Shown piece after piece: positions 44,428-52,322 of a stretch of DNA of 64,000 nucleotides (position 1 is its first letter; every line of letters starts with the position of its first letter). The translations under genes were made by a program, and so were the position numbers. Source of the DNA: Azorhizobium oxalatiphilum (lineage in GTDB: Bacteria > Pseudomonadota > Alphaproteobacteria > Rhizobiales > Xanthobacteraceae); contig NZ_BMCT01000001.1 in the NCBI RefSeq assembly GCF_014635325.1, positions 959,743-1,023,742 of the forward strand, read 5' to 3'. The notes under the pieces were generated by a model. The model was not told the origin of the DNA. It was given only the letters and a program-made list of their open reading frames with translations, and made no database searches.

Positions 44428-44588
44428 TCGTCATGCCCGGACTTGATCCGGGCATCCACGTCGGGCCGATGGTGGACGGCAGAAGCGGGGAGCGTGCGGT
44501 TCCCGTTCACCAAAGATGCCCACCGCCTTCCCAGCGGAGCCACGTGGATCCCCGGATCAAGTCCGGGGATGACGGTGTTCTGTTGCAT
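44428..44588. repeat. Composite inverted repeat (R1) inside the nifB operon
   Basis: Left arm GATCGTCATGCCCGGACTTG, right arm GATCAAGTCCGGGGATGACG. It fills most of the 309-bp gap between fdxN and the IscA/HesB-like gene, so it would be transcribed as part of the nifB operon and could form strong hairpins in the mRNA. Confidence 0.85.
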
Positions 44589-44633
44589 CAGCCTCGTTCG
44601 AATGCTGATGAGCCTCTCGCCCCACCGGCCCCC

Positions 44634-44858
44634 TCAGGCCGCGCCCTGATAGCGCGGCTGGGCGGGGTCGATGATGCAGGTCTCGTCCACCGGGCACACG
44701 GCCACGCATTGCGGCATGTCGTAATGGCCGATGCACTCGGTGCATTTCGCCGGGTCGATCACGAACACGCCTCCCTTTTCGGAGATGGCGGTGTTCGGGC
44801 ATTCCGGCTCGCAGGCGGAACACGAGGTGCATTGCGAGCCGACGATCTTGAAGGCCAT
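44634..44858 (-). CDS. fdxN: FdxN, 2[4Fe-4S] ferredoxin
   Basis: 74 aa with Cys10, 13, 16, 20 ([12 protein letters not shown]) and Cys39, 42, 51, 55 ([18 protein letters not shown]). The eight-residue spacing in the second group is typical of FdxN-type ferredoxins encoded beside nifB. It is thought to supply electrons or clusters to NifB and nitrogenase. It lies 27 bp downstream of nifB. Cys61 is extra. Confidence 0.94.
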   Translation of the reverse strand: MAFKIVGSQCTSCSACEPECPNTAISEKGGVFVIDPAKCTECIGHYDMPQCVAVCPVDETCIIDPAQPRYQGAA

Positions 44859-44885
44859 GTCCGGTCTCCTTTCCTGAGCGCCGGA

Positions 44886-46445
44886 TCAGGCGGCGGAAAT
44901 GAGCGCACCCTGGCGGATGGCGGCATCGCCGCGCACCTGATGGGTGATCTCGCCGCTGTTCACCTTGTCCAGATAGGCCTTGAACCAGGCGATGGCCGAC
45001 TTCTCGATGAACTCGTGGGCATACTGGTCCACGGGCTCGATGCCGGCGGCGGTGAGATCGCTCTTCGGGCAGCCGCCGATCTTGGCCACGAACACCGCAT
45101 GGCAGTCGTTGATGGCCTTGATGATGGTCTCAAGGCTGTCCTCCTCGCCGAAGCCGCCCTGGCAATAGAGATCCACGCGGCGATGGCCGACGAACTTCGC
45201 GCCCGAGGTGGAAAGTTCGTAGACCTGAAACTCCTTGGCGTGGCCGAAGTGCTCGTTGATCAGGCCCGAGCCCTTGGTGGCCACCGCGATCAGCAGCTTG
45301 ATGTCGGAGCTTTCGCCGGCGAGGCTTTCCAGCTCCTCCTGCTTGGCGGCGACCTTGGCCACACGCTCCTGCTCCACCGCCGCCTGATAGGCGCGGCGGG
45401 TGTCGATGTCGTAATTCACCTCCATCGCCATGATCTTGTCGGTGGTGAATTCGGCGGAACGGTCCTCGCCCAGCAGGCCCACCGCATCGGCGCGGCACTG
45501 TCGGCAATGGCGCATCATGTTCATCTCGCCCTCGCAGCTGTCCTGCAGGGCTTTCAGCTCCTGCGCGGAGGGGCCGCGCTGGCCGGTGAGGCCGAACACG
45601 GTGCCGTGCTCGGGGGCGGAGATGAGCGGCATGATGTTGTGCAGGAAGGCGCCGCGCGATTTGACCGCCTTGTTCACCTCCACAAGATGCTTGTCATTGA
45701 CGCCGGGGATCATCACCGAATTGATCTTGGTGAGGATGCCGCGGGCGGTGAGCATCTCGAGGCCCAGCAATTGGCGCTCGGTGAGCAGCCGCGCACCTTC
45801 GATGCCGGTGTAGCGCTTGTGGTTGTAGAACACCCACGGATAGATCTGCGCGCCGATCTCCGGGTCCACCATGTTGATGGTGATGGTGACGTGGTCCACA
45901 TTGTAGGCGGCGATGGTGTCCACGTGATCAGGCAGGGTGAGGCCGTTGGTGGAGAGGCAAAGCTTGATGTCCGGCGCGGTCTTGGAGATCAGCTCGAAGG
46001 TCTTGAAGGTCTTGGCCGGGTTCGCCAGCGGATCGCCGGGGCCGGCGATGCCGAGCACGGTCATCTGCGGGATGGTGGAGGCCACCGCCAGCACCTTCTT
46101 GGCCGCCTGCTCGGGGGAGAGCTTCTCGCTCACCACGCCGGGGCGGCTTTCGTTGGCGCAGTCATACTTGCGGTTACAATAGTTGCACTGGATGTTGCAG
46201 GCGGGGGCGACCGCCACATGCATGCGCGCATAATGGTGGTGGGCTTCCTCGCTGTAGCAGGGATGGTTCTTCACCTTCTCCCAGATCTCGGTGGGCAGGT
46301 CGCCCTGTCCGGCGCCCGAGCCGCAGCTGGCCTTGCCGCTGCCGCCTTCGGTGCCGCAGCCCTTGTGCTCGGCAATGGCCTGCATGATCTCGCCGATATC
46401 GACCGCGCCGCTGGTGCCGTCCGTCACTTCCGTCAAGCCGTGCAT
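44886..46445 (-). CDS. nifB: NifB, radical-SAM FeMo-cofactor precursor (NifB-co) synthase with NifX domain
   Basis: About 519 aa. CNIQCNYC (Cys83, 87, 90) binds the radical-SAM [4Fe-4S] cluster; GPGDPLANP and further Cys (HCRQC) serve the K clusters. The final 130 residues ([27 protein letters not shown]) are a NifX/NafY-like domain. It fuses two [4Fe-4S] clusters into the 8Fe core. I place the start at 46445 because GGAG lies 9 bases before it, and the sigma-54 promoter predicts a transcript start about 8 bases before the alternative ATG at 46478, too close for ribosome binding. Confidence 0.95.
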   Translation of the reverse strand: MHGLTEVTDGTSGAVDIGEIMQAIAEHKGCGTEGGSGKASCGSGAGQGDLPTEIWEKVKNHPCYSEEAHHHYARMHVAVAPACNIQCNYCNRKYDCANESRPGVVSEKLSPEQAAKKVLAVASTIPQMTVLGIAGPGDPLANPAKTFKTFELISKTAPDIKLCLSTNGLTLPDHVDTIAAYNVDHVTITINMVDPEIGAQIYPWVFYNHKRYTGIEGARLLTERQLLGLEMLTARGILTKINSVMIPGVNDKHLVEVNKAVKSRGAFLHNIMPLISAPEHGTVFGLTGQRGPSAQELKALQDSCEGEMNMMRHCRQCRADAVGLLGEDRSAEFTTDKIMAMEVNYDIDTRRAYQAAVEQERVAKVAAKQEELESLAGESSDIKLLIAVATKGSGLINEHFGHAKEFQVYELSTSGAKFVGHRRVDLYCQGGFGEEDSLETIIKAINDCHAVFVAKIGGCPKSDLTAAGIEPVDQYAHEFIEKSAIAWFKAYLDKVNSGEITHQVRGDAAIRQGALISAA

Positions 46446-46495
46446 GTCCGTGTCTCCACTGCTGGCCTGTGCATTCATTGCATTGGTGTGATCTC

Positions 46496-46511
46496 AGCAA
46501 CGGCCGTGCCA
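46496..46511 (-). promoter_or_regulatory. Sigma-54 (-24/-12) promoter of nifB operon
   Basis: On the minus strand it reads TGGCACGGCCGTTGCT, matching the RpoN consensus TGGCAC-N5-TTGCW at every conserved base. The predicted transcription start is near 46485. Confidence 0.93.
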
Positions 46512-46568
46512 CATGGGTAGGGCTCGGTAAGATTACGTATTTGCAACGGCTTGCGGCCCCGTGTCGGG

Positions 46569-46584
46569 TGTCGTGTTGCAAACA
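46569..46584. promoter_or_regulatory. NifA upstream activator sequence (proximal, nifB)
   Basis: TGT-CGTGTTGCAA-ACA, a perfect TGT-N10-ACA. It is centred about 90 bp upstream of the predicted nifB transcription start, the usual NifA distance. Confidence 0.85.
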
Positions 46585-46607
46585 GGGCGGACGCCCGACA
46601 GCAGCCA

Positions 46608-46623
46608 TGTTGGAAAGGTTACA
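46608..46623. promoter_or_regulatory. NifA upstream activator sequence (distal, nifB)
   Basis: TGT-TGGAAAGGTT-ACA, a second perfect TGT-N10-ACA centred about 130 bp upstream of the predicted start and 39 bp from the proximal site, close to four helical turns. Confidence 0.8.
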
Positions 46624-46689
46624 GACGTTGGGGGAGGGGGCGGAGGGGCTCGCCCGCACCGGACAGGCCCTCTCCACCCGCGCGACATG

Positions 46690-46842
46690 TCCCCTCTCCC
46701 GCTTGCGGGGGAGGGCTAGGGAGGGGGCATGCCGGGCGCGACAGCACGGTGCATGACGTGAGATAAGACCGCGCCCGTGGCGACCTTCCCCGCGCTTCGC
46801 GCGGCCCCCTCCCAACCCTCCCCCGCAAGCGGGAGAGGGCTT
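46690..46842. repeat. R2 repeat, inverted pair
   Basis: The left unit (46690-46729, CCCCTCTCCCGCTTGCGGGG) and the right unit (46803-46842, its inverse) have the same layout as the copy at 37106. A third fragment, CCCCGCAAGCGGGAGAAGGC, lies at about 46866. All are between the nifB promoter and the terminator of the opposite operon. Confidence 0.85.
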
Positions 46843-46942
46843 CGCGTTGCGTTGGCGCGGTCTTGCCCCGCAAGCGGGAGAAGGCGTTGCGGCGCACTTG
46901 GCGGCTCTCGCCCGCGCGCATCACGCCGCCCGCACGCCGCCC

Positions 46943-46981
46943 GAAAAAGAAAGCCGCCGCGCCCTTGAGGGGGCGCGGCGG
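46943..46981 (-). terminator. Terminator of the iscA-nifUST-SIR2 operon
   Basis: CCGCCGCGCCC (46954-46964) pairs with GGGCGCGGCGG (46971-46981). On the minus strand it is followed by CTTTCTTTTT. It begins 60 bp after the SIR2-like stop. Confidence 0.9.
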
Positions 46982-47040
46982 AAGGAAGGGCTGGTCCGCG
47001 AATGGGGAGTACGCCCAGCCCCGGAGGAAAGGTCGGCCGG

Positions 47041-47913
47041 TCAGCCCTGAAGGATCTCCACCGCCCGCGCGAGCGGCACGGCCAGCGGCACGAGGCCCGT
47101 CTCCAGCAGGAACTTCAGCTCGTTGCGGGACAGGCCCTCAGGCTCCAGAACCGCGCAGTGCGGGCCGGATGAGCGCTTGGTCACTTGCCGCGCATAGGTG
47201 CGCAGCATCTGGTCGTTGAACCGGCAGCCGAGGAACAGGAAGCTGCGCGTGGTGCGGCGATGCTTCACCGCGTCCGGGATCGGCGTCTGGATGTCGATCT
47301 CGGTCAGCACCTCCACATAATCGGCGTCCGAGATCAGGAAGTTCTTCGCCGGGGCGACGGCGCCGTGCGGCTTGTAGAGCAGCGTCGTCCAGTCCTCCGC
47401 GGCGGCGCGATCGCTTTCAAGGCCGGCGGCGTCGTAGAAGCGATACCAGCGGTCCTCGCCGATGCCGGCGCGGGTGATGCCCTGCGCTTCGCCCCAGCTC
47501 GCCGTGCGCGCCGCCTCCATGAGCGCCGTGCGCATGGCGCCGTCGTACCAGCTGTCCACGATGAGCGGCACCGGCAGGGTGGCGAGATGGCGATGGAAGG
47601 CGGTGGGCTCCACCTTCGGCGCGAAGGCCTCCGCCATATAGGCGGTCACGGTCGCGCGGTGCTTGTAGCTCTCGATATGCTGGGCGGAGGCCCAGGCATT
47701 GCCCTTGGCCCGGCGCGGCAGCGCCACCTTGGTGGCGAAGAAGGCGGCCAGCGCCTCCGGGGCGAGCGGGATATCCGGCTGCGAGAGGGCCAGCAGGCCG
47801 GGGCCGAGATAGGGCGCCACCGACCCGGCACGCAGCCGGCCGGCCACCTCTTCGAGCACCTTTTCGGCGTCGGCGGGCGTGGCGAAATCCACCTGCGGGG
47901 TCGGGGCGTTCAT
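47041..47913 (-). CDS. SIR2-like domain protein in the nif operon
   Basis: 290 aa. The start VEEVAGRLRAGSVAPYLGPGLLAL resembles the glycine-rich NAD-binding opening of SIR2-like proteins. The second half has LLYKPHGAVAPAKNFLISDADYVEVL and TRSFLFLGCRFND, matching the SIR2_2 pattern K-x-H-G ... D-Y ... F-(I/L)-G-x-x-x-x-D. There is no Zn-finger of protein deacetylases. It begins 4 bp after nifT, so it is in the same NifA-controlled transcript. It could bind or cleave NAD; its actual role is unknown. Confidence 0.8.
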   Translation of the reverse strand: MNAPTPQVDFATPADAEKVLEEVAGRLRAGSVAPYLGPGLLALSQPDIPLAPEALAAFFATKVALPRRAKGNAWASAQHIESYKHRATVTAYMAEAFAPKVEPTAFHRHLATLPVPLIVDSWYDGAMRTALMEAARTASWGEAQGITRAGIGEDRWYRFYDAAGLESDRAAAEDWTTLLYKPHGAVAPAKNFLISDADYVEVLTEIDIQTPIPDAVKHRRTTRSFLFLGCRFNDQMLRTYARQVTKRSSGPHCAVLEPEGLSRNELKFLLETGLVPLAVPLARAVEILQG

Positions 47914-47917
47914 GGGA

Positions 47918-48136
47918 TCAGCCTTCGTCTTCGCCGCGCTTGCGGGCGTTGATGGTGATGGGCAGGGTGGTGTCGGCGGCCATCTCCGGCAGCTCCAGCA
48001 CCCAGCCGTTGGCGATGCGGATCCAGCCGCCCCAGAGGCTCTCGTGTTCGCTCTCGACGATCGGCTCCTCCAGGTCCTTCTTGGGGACATAGATGCACAG
48101 GCCGGTCTCGGGTGAGCGGCGGATCATGATCTTCAT
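47918..48136 (-). CDS. nifT: NifT/FixU
   Basis: 72 aa from MKIMIRRSPETGLCIYVPKKDLEEPIV, the almost invariant NifT opening, and WGGWIRIANGWVLELP. It is a small beta-rich protein of unclear function, always found in nif clusters. The ATG at 48136 follows GGAG at 8 bases; an ATG two codons earlier is possible. It lies 33 bp after nifS. Confidence 0.95.
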   Translation of the reverse strand: MKIMIRRSPETGLCIYVPKKDLEEPIVESEHESLWGGWIRIANGWVLELPEMAADTTLPITINARKRGEDEG

Positions 48137-48169
48137 ACACAATGCTCCATGGGAAAACGGATCGGGTGC

Positions 48170-49324
48170 TCAGGCCGGCACGGTCGCGCGCAGCTTCGCC
48201 AATATGTCCGGCATCACCGCGAGCACGCGGTCGATGTCGGCGCTCGTCGTCTCGCGCGAGAGCGAGAAGCGGATGGCGCCGCGCAAGGCGGAGGGCGGCA
48301 CCTGCATGGCTTTCAGCACATGGGACGGCTCCATGGAGCCGGACGAGCAGGCCGAGCCCAGCGAGGCGGCGATCCCGGCCTTGTCGAGATTGTGCAGAAT
48401 GGCCTCGCCCTCCAGATGAGAAAAGGCGATGTCGCAGGTGTTGGGCAGGCGCCATGTGCCATCCCCCAGCACGAGCGCATCCGGGGCCAGCGCAAGGAGC
48501 CGTGCCTCCAGCCGGTCGCGCAGCGCCCGCAGCCGGCCGGCCATGTCCTCCATGCCGGCCAGCGCCAGTGCCGCCGCCGCGCCGAGGCCGATGATGCCGG
48601 GCACGTTCTCCGTGCCGCCGCGCCGCCGCCGCTCCTGCGGACCGCCGCGCACCAGCGGCGCGAAAGGCGTGCCCTTGCGCACGTAGAGCGCGCCAACGCC
48701 CTTCGGCCCGTGCAGCTTGTGGCCGGAGAGGGACAGCATGTCGATCTGCGTGGTCTTCAGCGCGATGGCCACCTTGCCCACCGCCTGCACCGCATCGGTG
48801 TGAAACAGAGCGCCGGCCACATGGGCCATCTCCGCCAGTTCCGCCACCGGGAAGAGCGTGCCGGTCTCGTTGTTCGCCCACATGATGGACACGAGCGCGG
48901 TGCGCTTCGACAGGGCCGCCGCATAGGCCGCCCGGTCCAGCCGTCCGCGCCGGTCCACGCCGATGCGATGAACGACGATGGCGCGCGTGGCCTCCAGATG
49001 CTCCAGTACGGAGAGGATGGCCGGATGCTCAACGGCCGAGGTGATGATCTCGGACCTCCCCTCGGGAGCTGTCTCCAGCGCGGAGAGCAAAGCGGTGTTG
49101 TCCGCCTCCGTGCCGCCGGAGGTGAAGACGATCTCGCTGTCCGAGGCCGCCCCGAGCAACGCCTGTAATTGACGACGGGCGGCGCGCACGCCCTCGGCCA
49201 CGGTGCTGCCGAAGGCGTGCGCGGAGGAGGCGTTGCCGAACTGGTCCGTGAAATAGGGCAACATCGCCTCGACCACGGAGAGGTCGACCCGTGTCGTGGC
49301 GTTGTTGTCGAGATAGACCAGCAC
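48170..49324 (-). CDS. nifS: NifS cysteine desulfurase
   Basis: About 384 aa. A PLP enzyme giving sulfur from cysteine for nif Fe-S clusters. It shows VYLDNNATTRVD, the PLP lysine in LSLSGHKLHGPKG (about residue 203), SAVEHPAILS and the catalytic Cys in GSACSSGSMEPSHVL. Two starts compete: a TTG at 49336 overlapping the nifU TGA, and a GTG at 49324 with GAGG six bases upstream. I prefer the GTG because NifS proteins start right at VYLDNN. Confidence 0.95.
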   Translation of the reverse strand: MLVYLDNNATTRVDLSVVEAMLPYFTDQFGNASSAHAFGSTVAEGVRAARRQLQALLGAASDSEIVFTSGGTEADNTALLSALETAPEGRSEIITSAVEHPAILSVLEHLEATRAIVVHRIGVDRRGRLDRAAYAAALSKRTALVSIMWANNETGTLFPVAELAEMAHVAGALFHTDAVQAVGKVAIALKTTQIDMLSLSGHKLHGPKGVGALYVRKGTPFAPLVRGGPQERRRRGGTENVPGIIGLGAAAALALAGMEDMAGRLRALRDRLEARLLALAPDALVLGDGTWRLPNTCDIAFSHLEGEAILHNLDKAGIAASLGSACSSGSMEPSHVLKAMQVPPSALRGAIRFSLSRETTSADIDRVLAVMPDILAKLRATVPA

Positions 49325-49332
49325 GGCGCGCC

Positions 49333-49635
49333 TCAATGCCTGGCTGGGCCGGCCACGGGGACGAGGCGGACGAGTTCGCCCAGCTTCTCGACGATGCGGC
49401 TCTGGATGCCCTCCATGGTGACGCTGGCCAGCTTGCAGAAGACGCAGGCGCCGGTGAGCTTCACCATCACCTTGTTGCCCTCGATGCCCACCAGCACGCA
49501 GTCGCCGCCGTCGCGCTGGAGGTTGGGGCGGATCTCCTCGATCACCGCGCGGATGGTGCGCTCGCGCTCGCTCTCCATGGCGGGCGGGGCGTCGAGGGTC
49601 TGGGTTTCTTCGATCTGCAATTTTTCGGTCTGCAT
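49333..49635 (-). CDS. nifU: NifU C-terminal-domain protein (Nfu type)
   Basis: 100 aa; only the Nfu part of NifU is present. GGDCVLVGIEGNKVMVKLTGACVFCKLA contains the CxxC (Cys64, Cys67) that holds a labile [4Fe-4S] cluster between subunits. The first 22 residues are polar. Rhizobial nif clusters often have this short NifU without the N-terminal IscU-like and central [2Fe-2S] domains. It is 66 bp downstream of iscA and adjoins nifS. Confidence 0.93.
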   Translation of the reverse strand: MQTEKLQIEETQTLDAPPAMESERERTIRAVIEEIRPNLQRDGGDCVLVGIEGNKVMVKLTGACVFCKLASVTMEGIQSRIVEKLGELVRLVPVAGPARH

Positions 49636-49701
49636 GGGAACGGGGTCTCCCGAAATGAGCGCGTTTGGGCGGAAGGCGCGTTGAGATCGGCCGAACGGCG
49701 G

Positions 49702-50022
49702 TCAGCCGAAGGATTTGCCGCAGGAGCAGCTGTTGTTGGCGTTGGGGTTCTCGAAGGTGAAGCCGGAGCCTTCCAGCGCGACCACGAAGTCGATGGTGGT
49801 GCCGGTGAGGTAGGCGTGGCTCTGGTTGTCCACGAACACCTTCACGCCGTCGCGCTCGATGACGGTGTCGTCGTCGCCGGGCTCGGTCACGAGACCCATC
49901 TGGTATTTGTAGCCGGCGCAGCCGCCGGCCTCGACCTGGATGCGCAGGCCGGTGACGGGCCCGGCGGCGCTGCCCATGGCGGTGCGCACGGCGTTCAGCG
50001 CGCTGTCAGTCAGATTGATCAT
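49702..50022 (-). CDS. iscA: IscA-type Fe-S cluster assembly protein of nif operon
   Basis: 106 aa with the canonical three ligands Cys35 (EAGGCAGYKY), Cys99 and Cys101 (NSCSCGKSF). It is the first gene after a sigma-54 promoter and NifA site, so it is expressed with nitrogenase. It is known in Azotobacter and rhizobia as nif-IscA/HesB. It is the complete counterpart of the divergent IscA-like gene at 43935, which lacks the last Cys. Confidence 0.95.
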   Translation of the reverse strand: MINLTDSALNAVRTAMGSAAGPVTGLRIQVEAGGCAGYKYQMGLVTEPGDDDTVIERDGVKVFVDNQSHAYLTGTTIDFVVALEGSGFTFENPNANNSCSCGKSFG

Positions 50023-50063
50023 GGCGGGCTCCTGTGACGAGAGAGCGTGTCTGTCTCTGTCTC

Positions 50064-50079
50064 AGCAAGCGTCGTGCCA
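50064..50079 (-). promoter_or_regulatory. Sigma-54 (-24/-12) promoter of the iscA-nifUS operon
   Basis: On the minus strand it reads TGGCACGACGCTTGCT, a full RpoN consensus. The predicted transcription start near 50052 leaves a leader of about 30 bases before the iscA ATG. Confidence 0.93.
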
Positions 50080-50140
50080 TGGTGCAAAGATTTGGAAACG
50101 TTGCAGAATTGTTTGCTGTCTGTGTCGTGAAGCGCACCCG

Positions 50141-50156
50141 TGTCGGCTTTCCGACA
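50141..50156. promoter_or_regulatory. NifA upstream activator sequence (iscA operon)
   Basis: TGT-CGGCTTTCCG-ACA, a perfect TGT-N10-ACA centred about 96 bp upstream of the predicted iscA transcription start. It lies just beyond the 3' end of the RES toxin gene (stop at 50186). Confidence 0.85.
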
Positions 50157-50185
50157 GGGGCGCTTTCCGTCACGACCTCACGCCG

Positions 50186-50863
50186 TCACGCCCTTCGTCG
50201 GATCGCCGCGCCGTCCCAGTCGAGGATGATCTCTTCCTCCAGCCGCACATTCTGGATCACGCCGGGCCGGAACACCGCAAGGCAGGTGCCCCCCGGAAGG
50301 CGGACCGAGGGATAAAGCAGGCCGTTGCCGTCCGCCGCACGGATGGAGCGCGCCAGCGCCTGCCCCGCCGGATAGCCGATGGCGGGATCGGCATCGAGGC
50401 TCGGGTGGAAGGGCTCGGCGGTGAGATCATGGAAACGGCAGGAGAAGCCCGCCAGCACCTGCCGGTAGGCGACGAATTCATGCCTCGCGCCCGCCTCCCG
50501 CAGCGCGCGGGCCAGATGGTAGGAGACTTCCGCTTCCGCCGTATCCGCATCGCGCGCGCCAATGCCGGCGTACCAGGCGCCGCGCTCCTCGTCATTGAAG
50601 CGATTGCCCGGCGGGCGGGCGTGGCAGAAGGCGGCGTTGATATAGGTCCAGCCGTAGCCGAAGCTGGCGTTGAGCAGTTCGTCCGGCTCCACACCCAGCG
50701 GCAGCGCCAGCGAGCCGAGGCGGGCGGAGGTCAGGCCCTCCAGCGCGTTCAGGATGGCGAGATCGTCCTCATCATCGGCCAGCGGGGCGAGGGCGGGCTC
50801 GGTGATGTAAGCGGTGGAGATAAGGCGTACGGTCCGCGCCTCCGTCACGTCGATTTCCCGCAT
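50186..50863 (-). CDS. RES-domain toxin (NAD-consuming type)
   Basis: 225 aa. The RES family pattern is clear: an early VRLIS Arg, then PPGNRFNDEERGAWYAGIGARDADTAEAEVSYHL (residues about 84-117, the GRFN-x-GxxY-xxxxTAxAE core), and a final VRL-PGG-LAVF beta part. Characterised members (MbcT, SparT) degrade NAD+ by phosphorolysis or hydrolysis. Its ATG shares one base with the antitoxin stop (TGATG), the usual antitoxin-toxin arrangement. It lies within the nif island. Confidence 0.88.
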   Translation of the reverse strand: MREIDVTEARTVRLISTAYITEPALAPLADDEDDLAILNALEGLTSARLGSLALPLGVEPDELLNASFGYGWTYINAAFCHARPPGNRFNDEERGAWYAGIGARDADTAEAEVSYHLARALREAGARHEFVAYRQVLAGFSCRFHDLTAEPFHPSLDADPAIGYPAGQALARSIRAADGNGLLYPSVRLPGGTCLAVFRPGVIQNVRLEEEIILDWDGAAIRRRA

Positions 50864-51267
50864 CACAGGCCGCCGCGCAGGCCATCGAGATAGCGGCGGG
50901 TGCGCAGCATGGCGGGAATGCCGCCCTCGATCATCAGCGCCACCGGCGTGCGGCCGGCGAACAGGGCGCCGGTGTTGGGCGCCTTGGGCCAGCCGTTCAC
51001 CATCTCGCCGTTGAACATCAGCCGCAACGCCTTGAACAGGCCGACGATGAGGCTGGCGCGGGTGAGCTTGTCGTGGTCGAGCCGGCCCTTGAAGCTGCCC
51101 GCCTTCATGCGGTTCCATGTGGCGATTGGCACGTCGAACAGATCGGCGGCTTCCCCGTTGGTGAGGCCCCAGAAGCCGCAGGCGCGCACCACGGCCTTTA
51201 CGATCGCGGCGGTCTCCGCCGCTGTCGTGGGGCGGGCGGGGGATGGGTCCGCTGCCGGTATGGCCAT
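50863..51267 (-). CDS. Antitoxin, Xre/MbcA/ParS toxin-binding family (DUF2384)
   Basis: 134 aa. An N-terminal Xre-like helix-turn-helix (FWGLTNGEAADLFDVPIATWNRMKAG) is followed by the toxin-binding C-terminus (FNGEMVNGWPKAPNTGALFAGRTPVALMIEGGIPAMLRTRRYLDGLRGG), a strong DUF2384 match. It neutralises the RES protein encoded directly downstream and probably represses the pair. AAGGAGAG precedes the ATG; the longer frame has no better start. Confidence 0.9.
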   Translation of the reverse strand: MAIPAADPSPARPTTAAETAAIVKAVVRACGFWGLTNGEAADLFDVPIATWNRMKAGSFKGRLDHDKLTRASLIVGLFKALRLMFNGEMVNGWPKAPNTGALFAGRTPVALMIEGGIPAMLRTRRYLDGLRGGL

Positions 51268-51294
51268 GGGATCTCTCCTTTGATCCAATTGACC

Positions 51295-51308
51295 ATATCA
51301 TATGATAT
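51295..51308. promoter_or_regulatory. 14-bp perfect palindrome, likely antitoxin operator
   Basis: ATATCATATGATAT, 28 bp upstream of the antitoxin ATG, A+T-rich in a G+C-rich region. It probably overlaps the promoter and would be the autoregulatory site bound by the Xre-type antitoxin, which is typical for such pairs. Confidence 0.6.
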
Positions 51309-51503
51309 AGGCTGGCGCGGACGCAAGTCCCAGGAGCCGTGGATGGCGCCCTCGGTGAGATGGTCGGCCATGGCGGGGCAGGACGGATTCCAACGCATCC
51401 GACGTAAACCTGACACTTTTGTCGCTGAACGCCCGCCGCGGGGGCGCAGACAACGGCCGATGCAACCCTTGCGCCAGAGCGTGCGCGGGCACTGCGCCGA
51501 GGG

Positions 51504-51519
51504 CGGCACCCCATTTGCA
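51504..51519 (+). promoter_or_regulatory. Sigma-54-like promoter upstream of the 202-aa gene
   Basis: CGGCACCCCATTTGCA keeps the invariant GG and GC 12 bases apart and the CAC/TTGC blocks; only the first T differs. The predicted start near 51531 gives a 49-base leader. No perfect TGT-N10-ACA was found in the 200 bp upstream. Confidence 0.65.
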
Positions 51520-51579
51520 TGAGGGCATCGAACCGGCGTTTTCGGCCGGCCAAACGGGCTTGAGATCAAGGATGCTCGC

Positions 51580-52188
51580 ATGACCACGCTTGAGAAGACG
51601 GTGACTGTTGCCGACACCGCCCTGAGCCGGCTGGAACAGGAGAACCGCCTGTTCAACGCGGTGCTGAAGGGGCCCACCAAGAAGCCAGGCCGCTTCGGCT
51701 TCCGCGGCGACATCGCGCTGAAGTTCCAGGCCCAGCTGGCGGACGAGAAGCGCCCGCCGGATTTTTCCATCGAGCAGGTGCTCACCATTGCCGAGGCCGG
51801 CGCGCCGACGCTTGAGATTTTCGTGGGCTACATCCACTCCTTCGCCTATCTGCCGGTGGTGGCGGAGGTGATGAAGGGCATTCTGAGCCCCACGGGCACC
51901 AACTTCATCTTCTGCAACAACATCGACTTTCTGGCGAAGTATCGCGTGGTGGTGGACGGCATCACCTATTTCGTCCTGCCGTGCGACGAGAGCACGGTGT
52001 GGAAGGAGATGACGGACCTGCTCTCCGTGGACAAGAACGACATCAAGAAGCTCGATACGGCCGGCAAGCTGGACCATGTGCTGGACAAGGCCATCGGCTT
52101 CAAGGAGCCCTACACGGAGATCACCGTGGAGGAGGGGATCGCCAAGATGGAGCCGGTGAAGAACCGCAACGAGAACCGGCCGGTGTGA
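51580..52188 (+). CDS. Unknown protein behind a sigma-54-type promoter
   Basis: 202 aa, soluble, with no recognised family. A coiled start (ALSRLEQENRLFNAVLK), a middle alpha/beta part (LEIFVGYIHSFAYLPVVAEVMKGILSPTGTNFIFCNN, YRVVVDGITYFVLPC) and a charged tail. Two Cys (FCNN; LPCDE). AAGGATG is a fair ribosome site. The promoter and location next to the nif operons suggest it is expressed under nitrogen-fixing conditions; the function is unknown. Confidence 0.7.
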   Translation: MTTLEKTVTVADTALSRLEQENRLFNAVLKGPTKKPGRFGFRGDIALKFQAQLADEKRPPDFSIEQVLTIAEAGAPTLEIFVGYIHSFAYLPVVAEVMKGILSPTGTNFIFCNNIDFLAKYRVVVDGITYFVLPCDESTVWKEMTDLLSVDKNDIKKLDTAGKLDHVLDKAIGFKEPYTEITVEEGIAKMEPVKNRNENRPV

Positions 52189-52322
52189 GGATCGTTCGGG
52201 CTGCGGGTGGGGGTGGTCTGAGGGCCGGTGTGGTGCTTGCCTGTGCGCGCATGGCGTCCGGCATAAGCGTCGTCCGTCCCTTGGCACGCCGCCGCGCGTG
52301 ACCCCTCCGCTTGCCTGACAGG

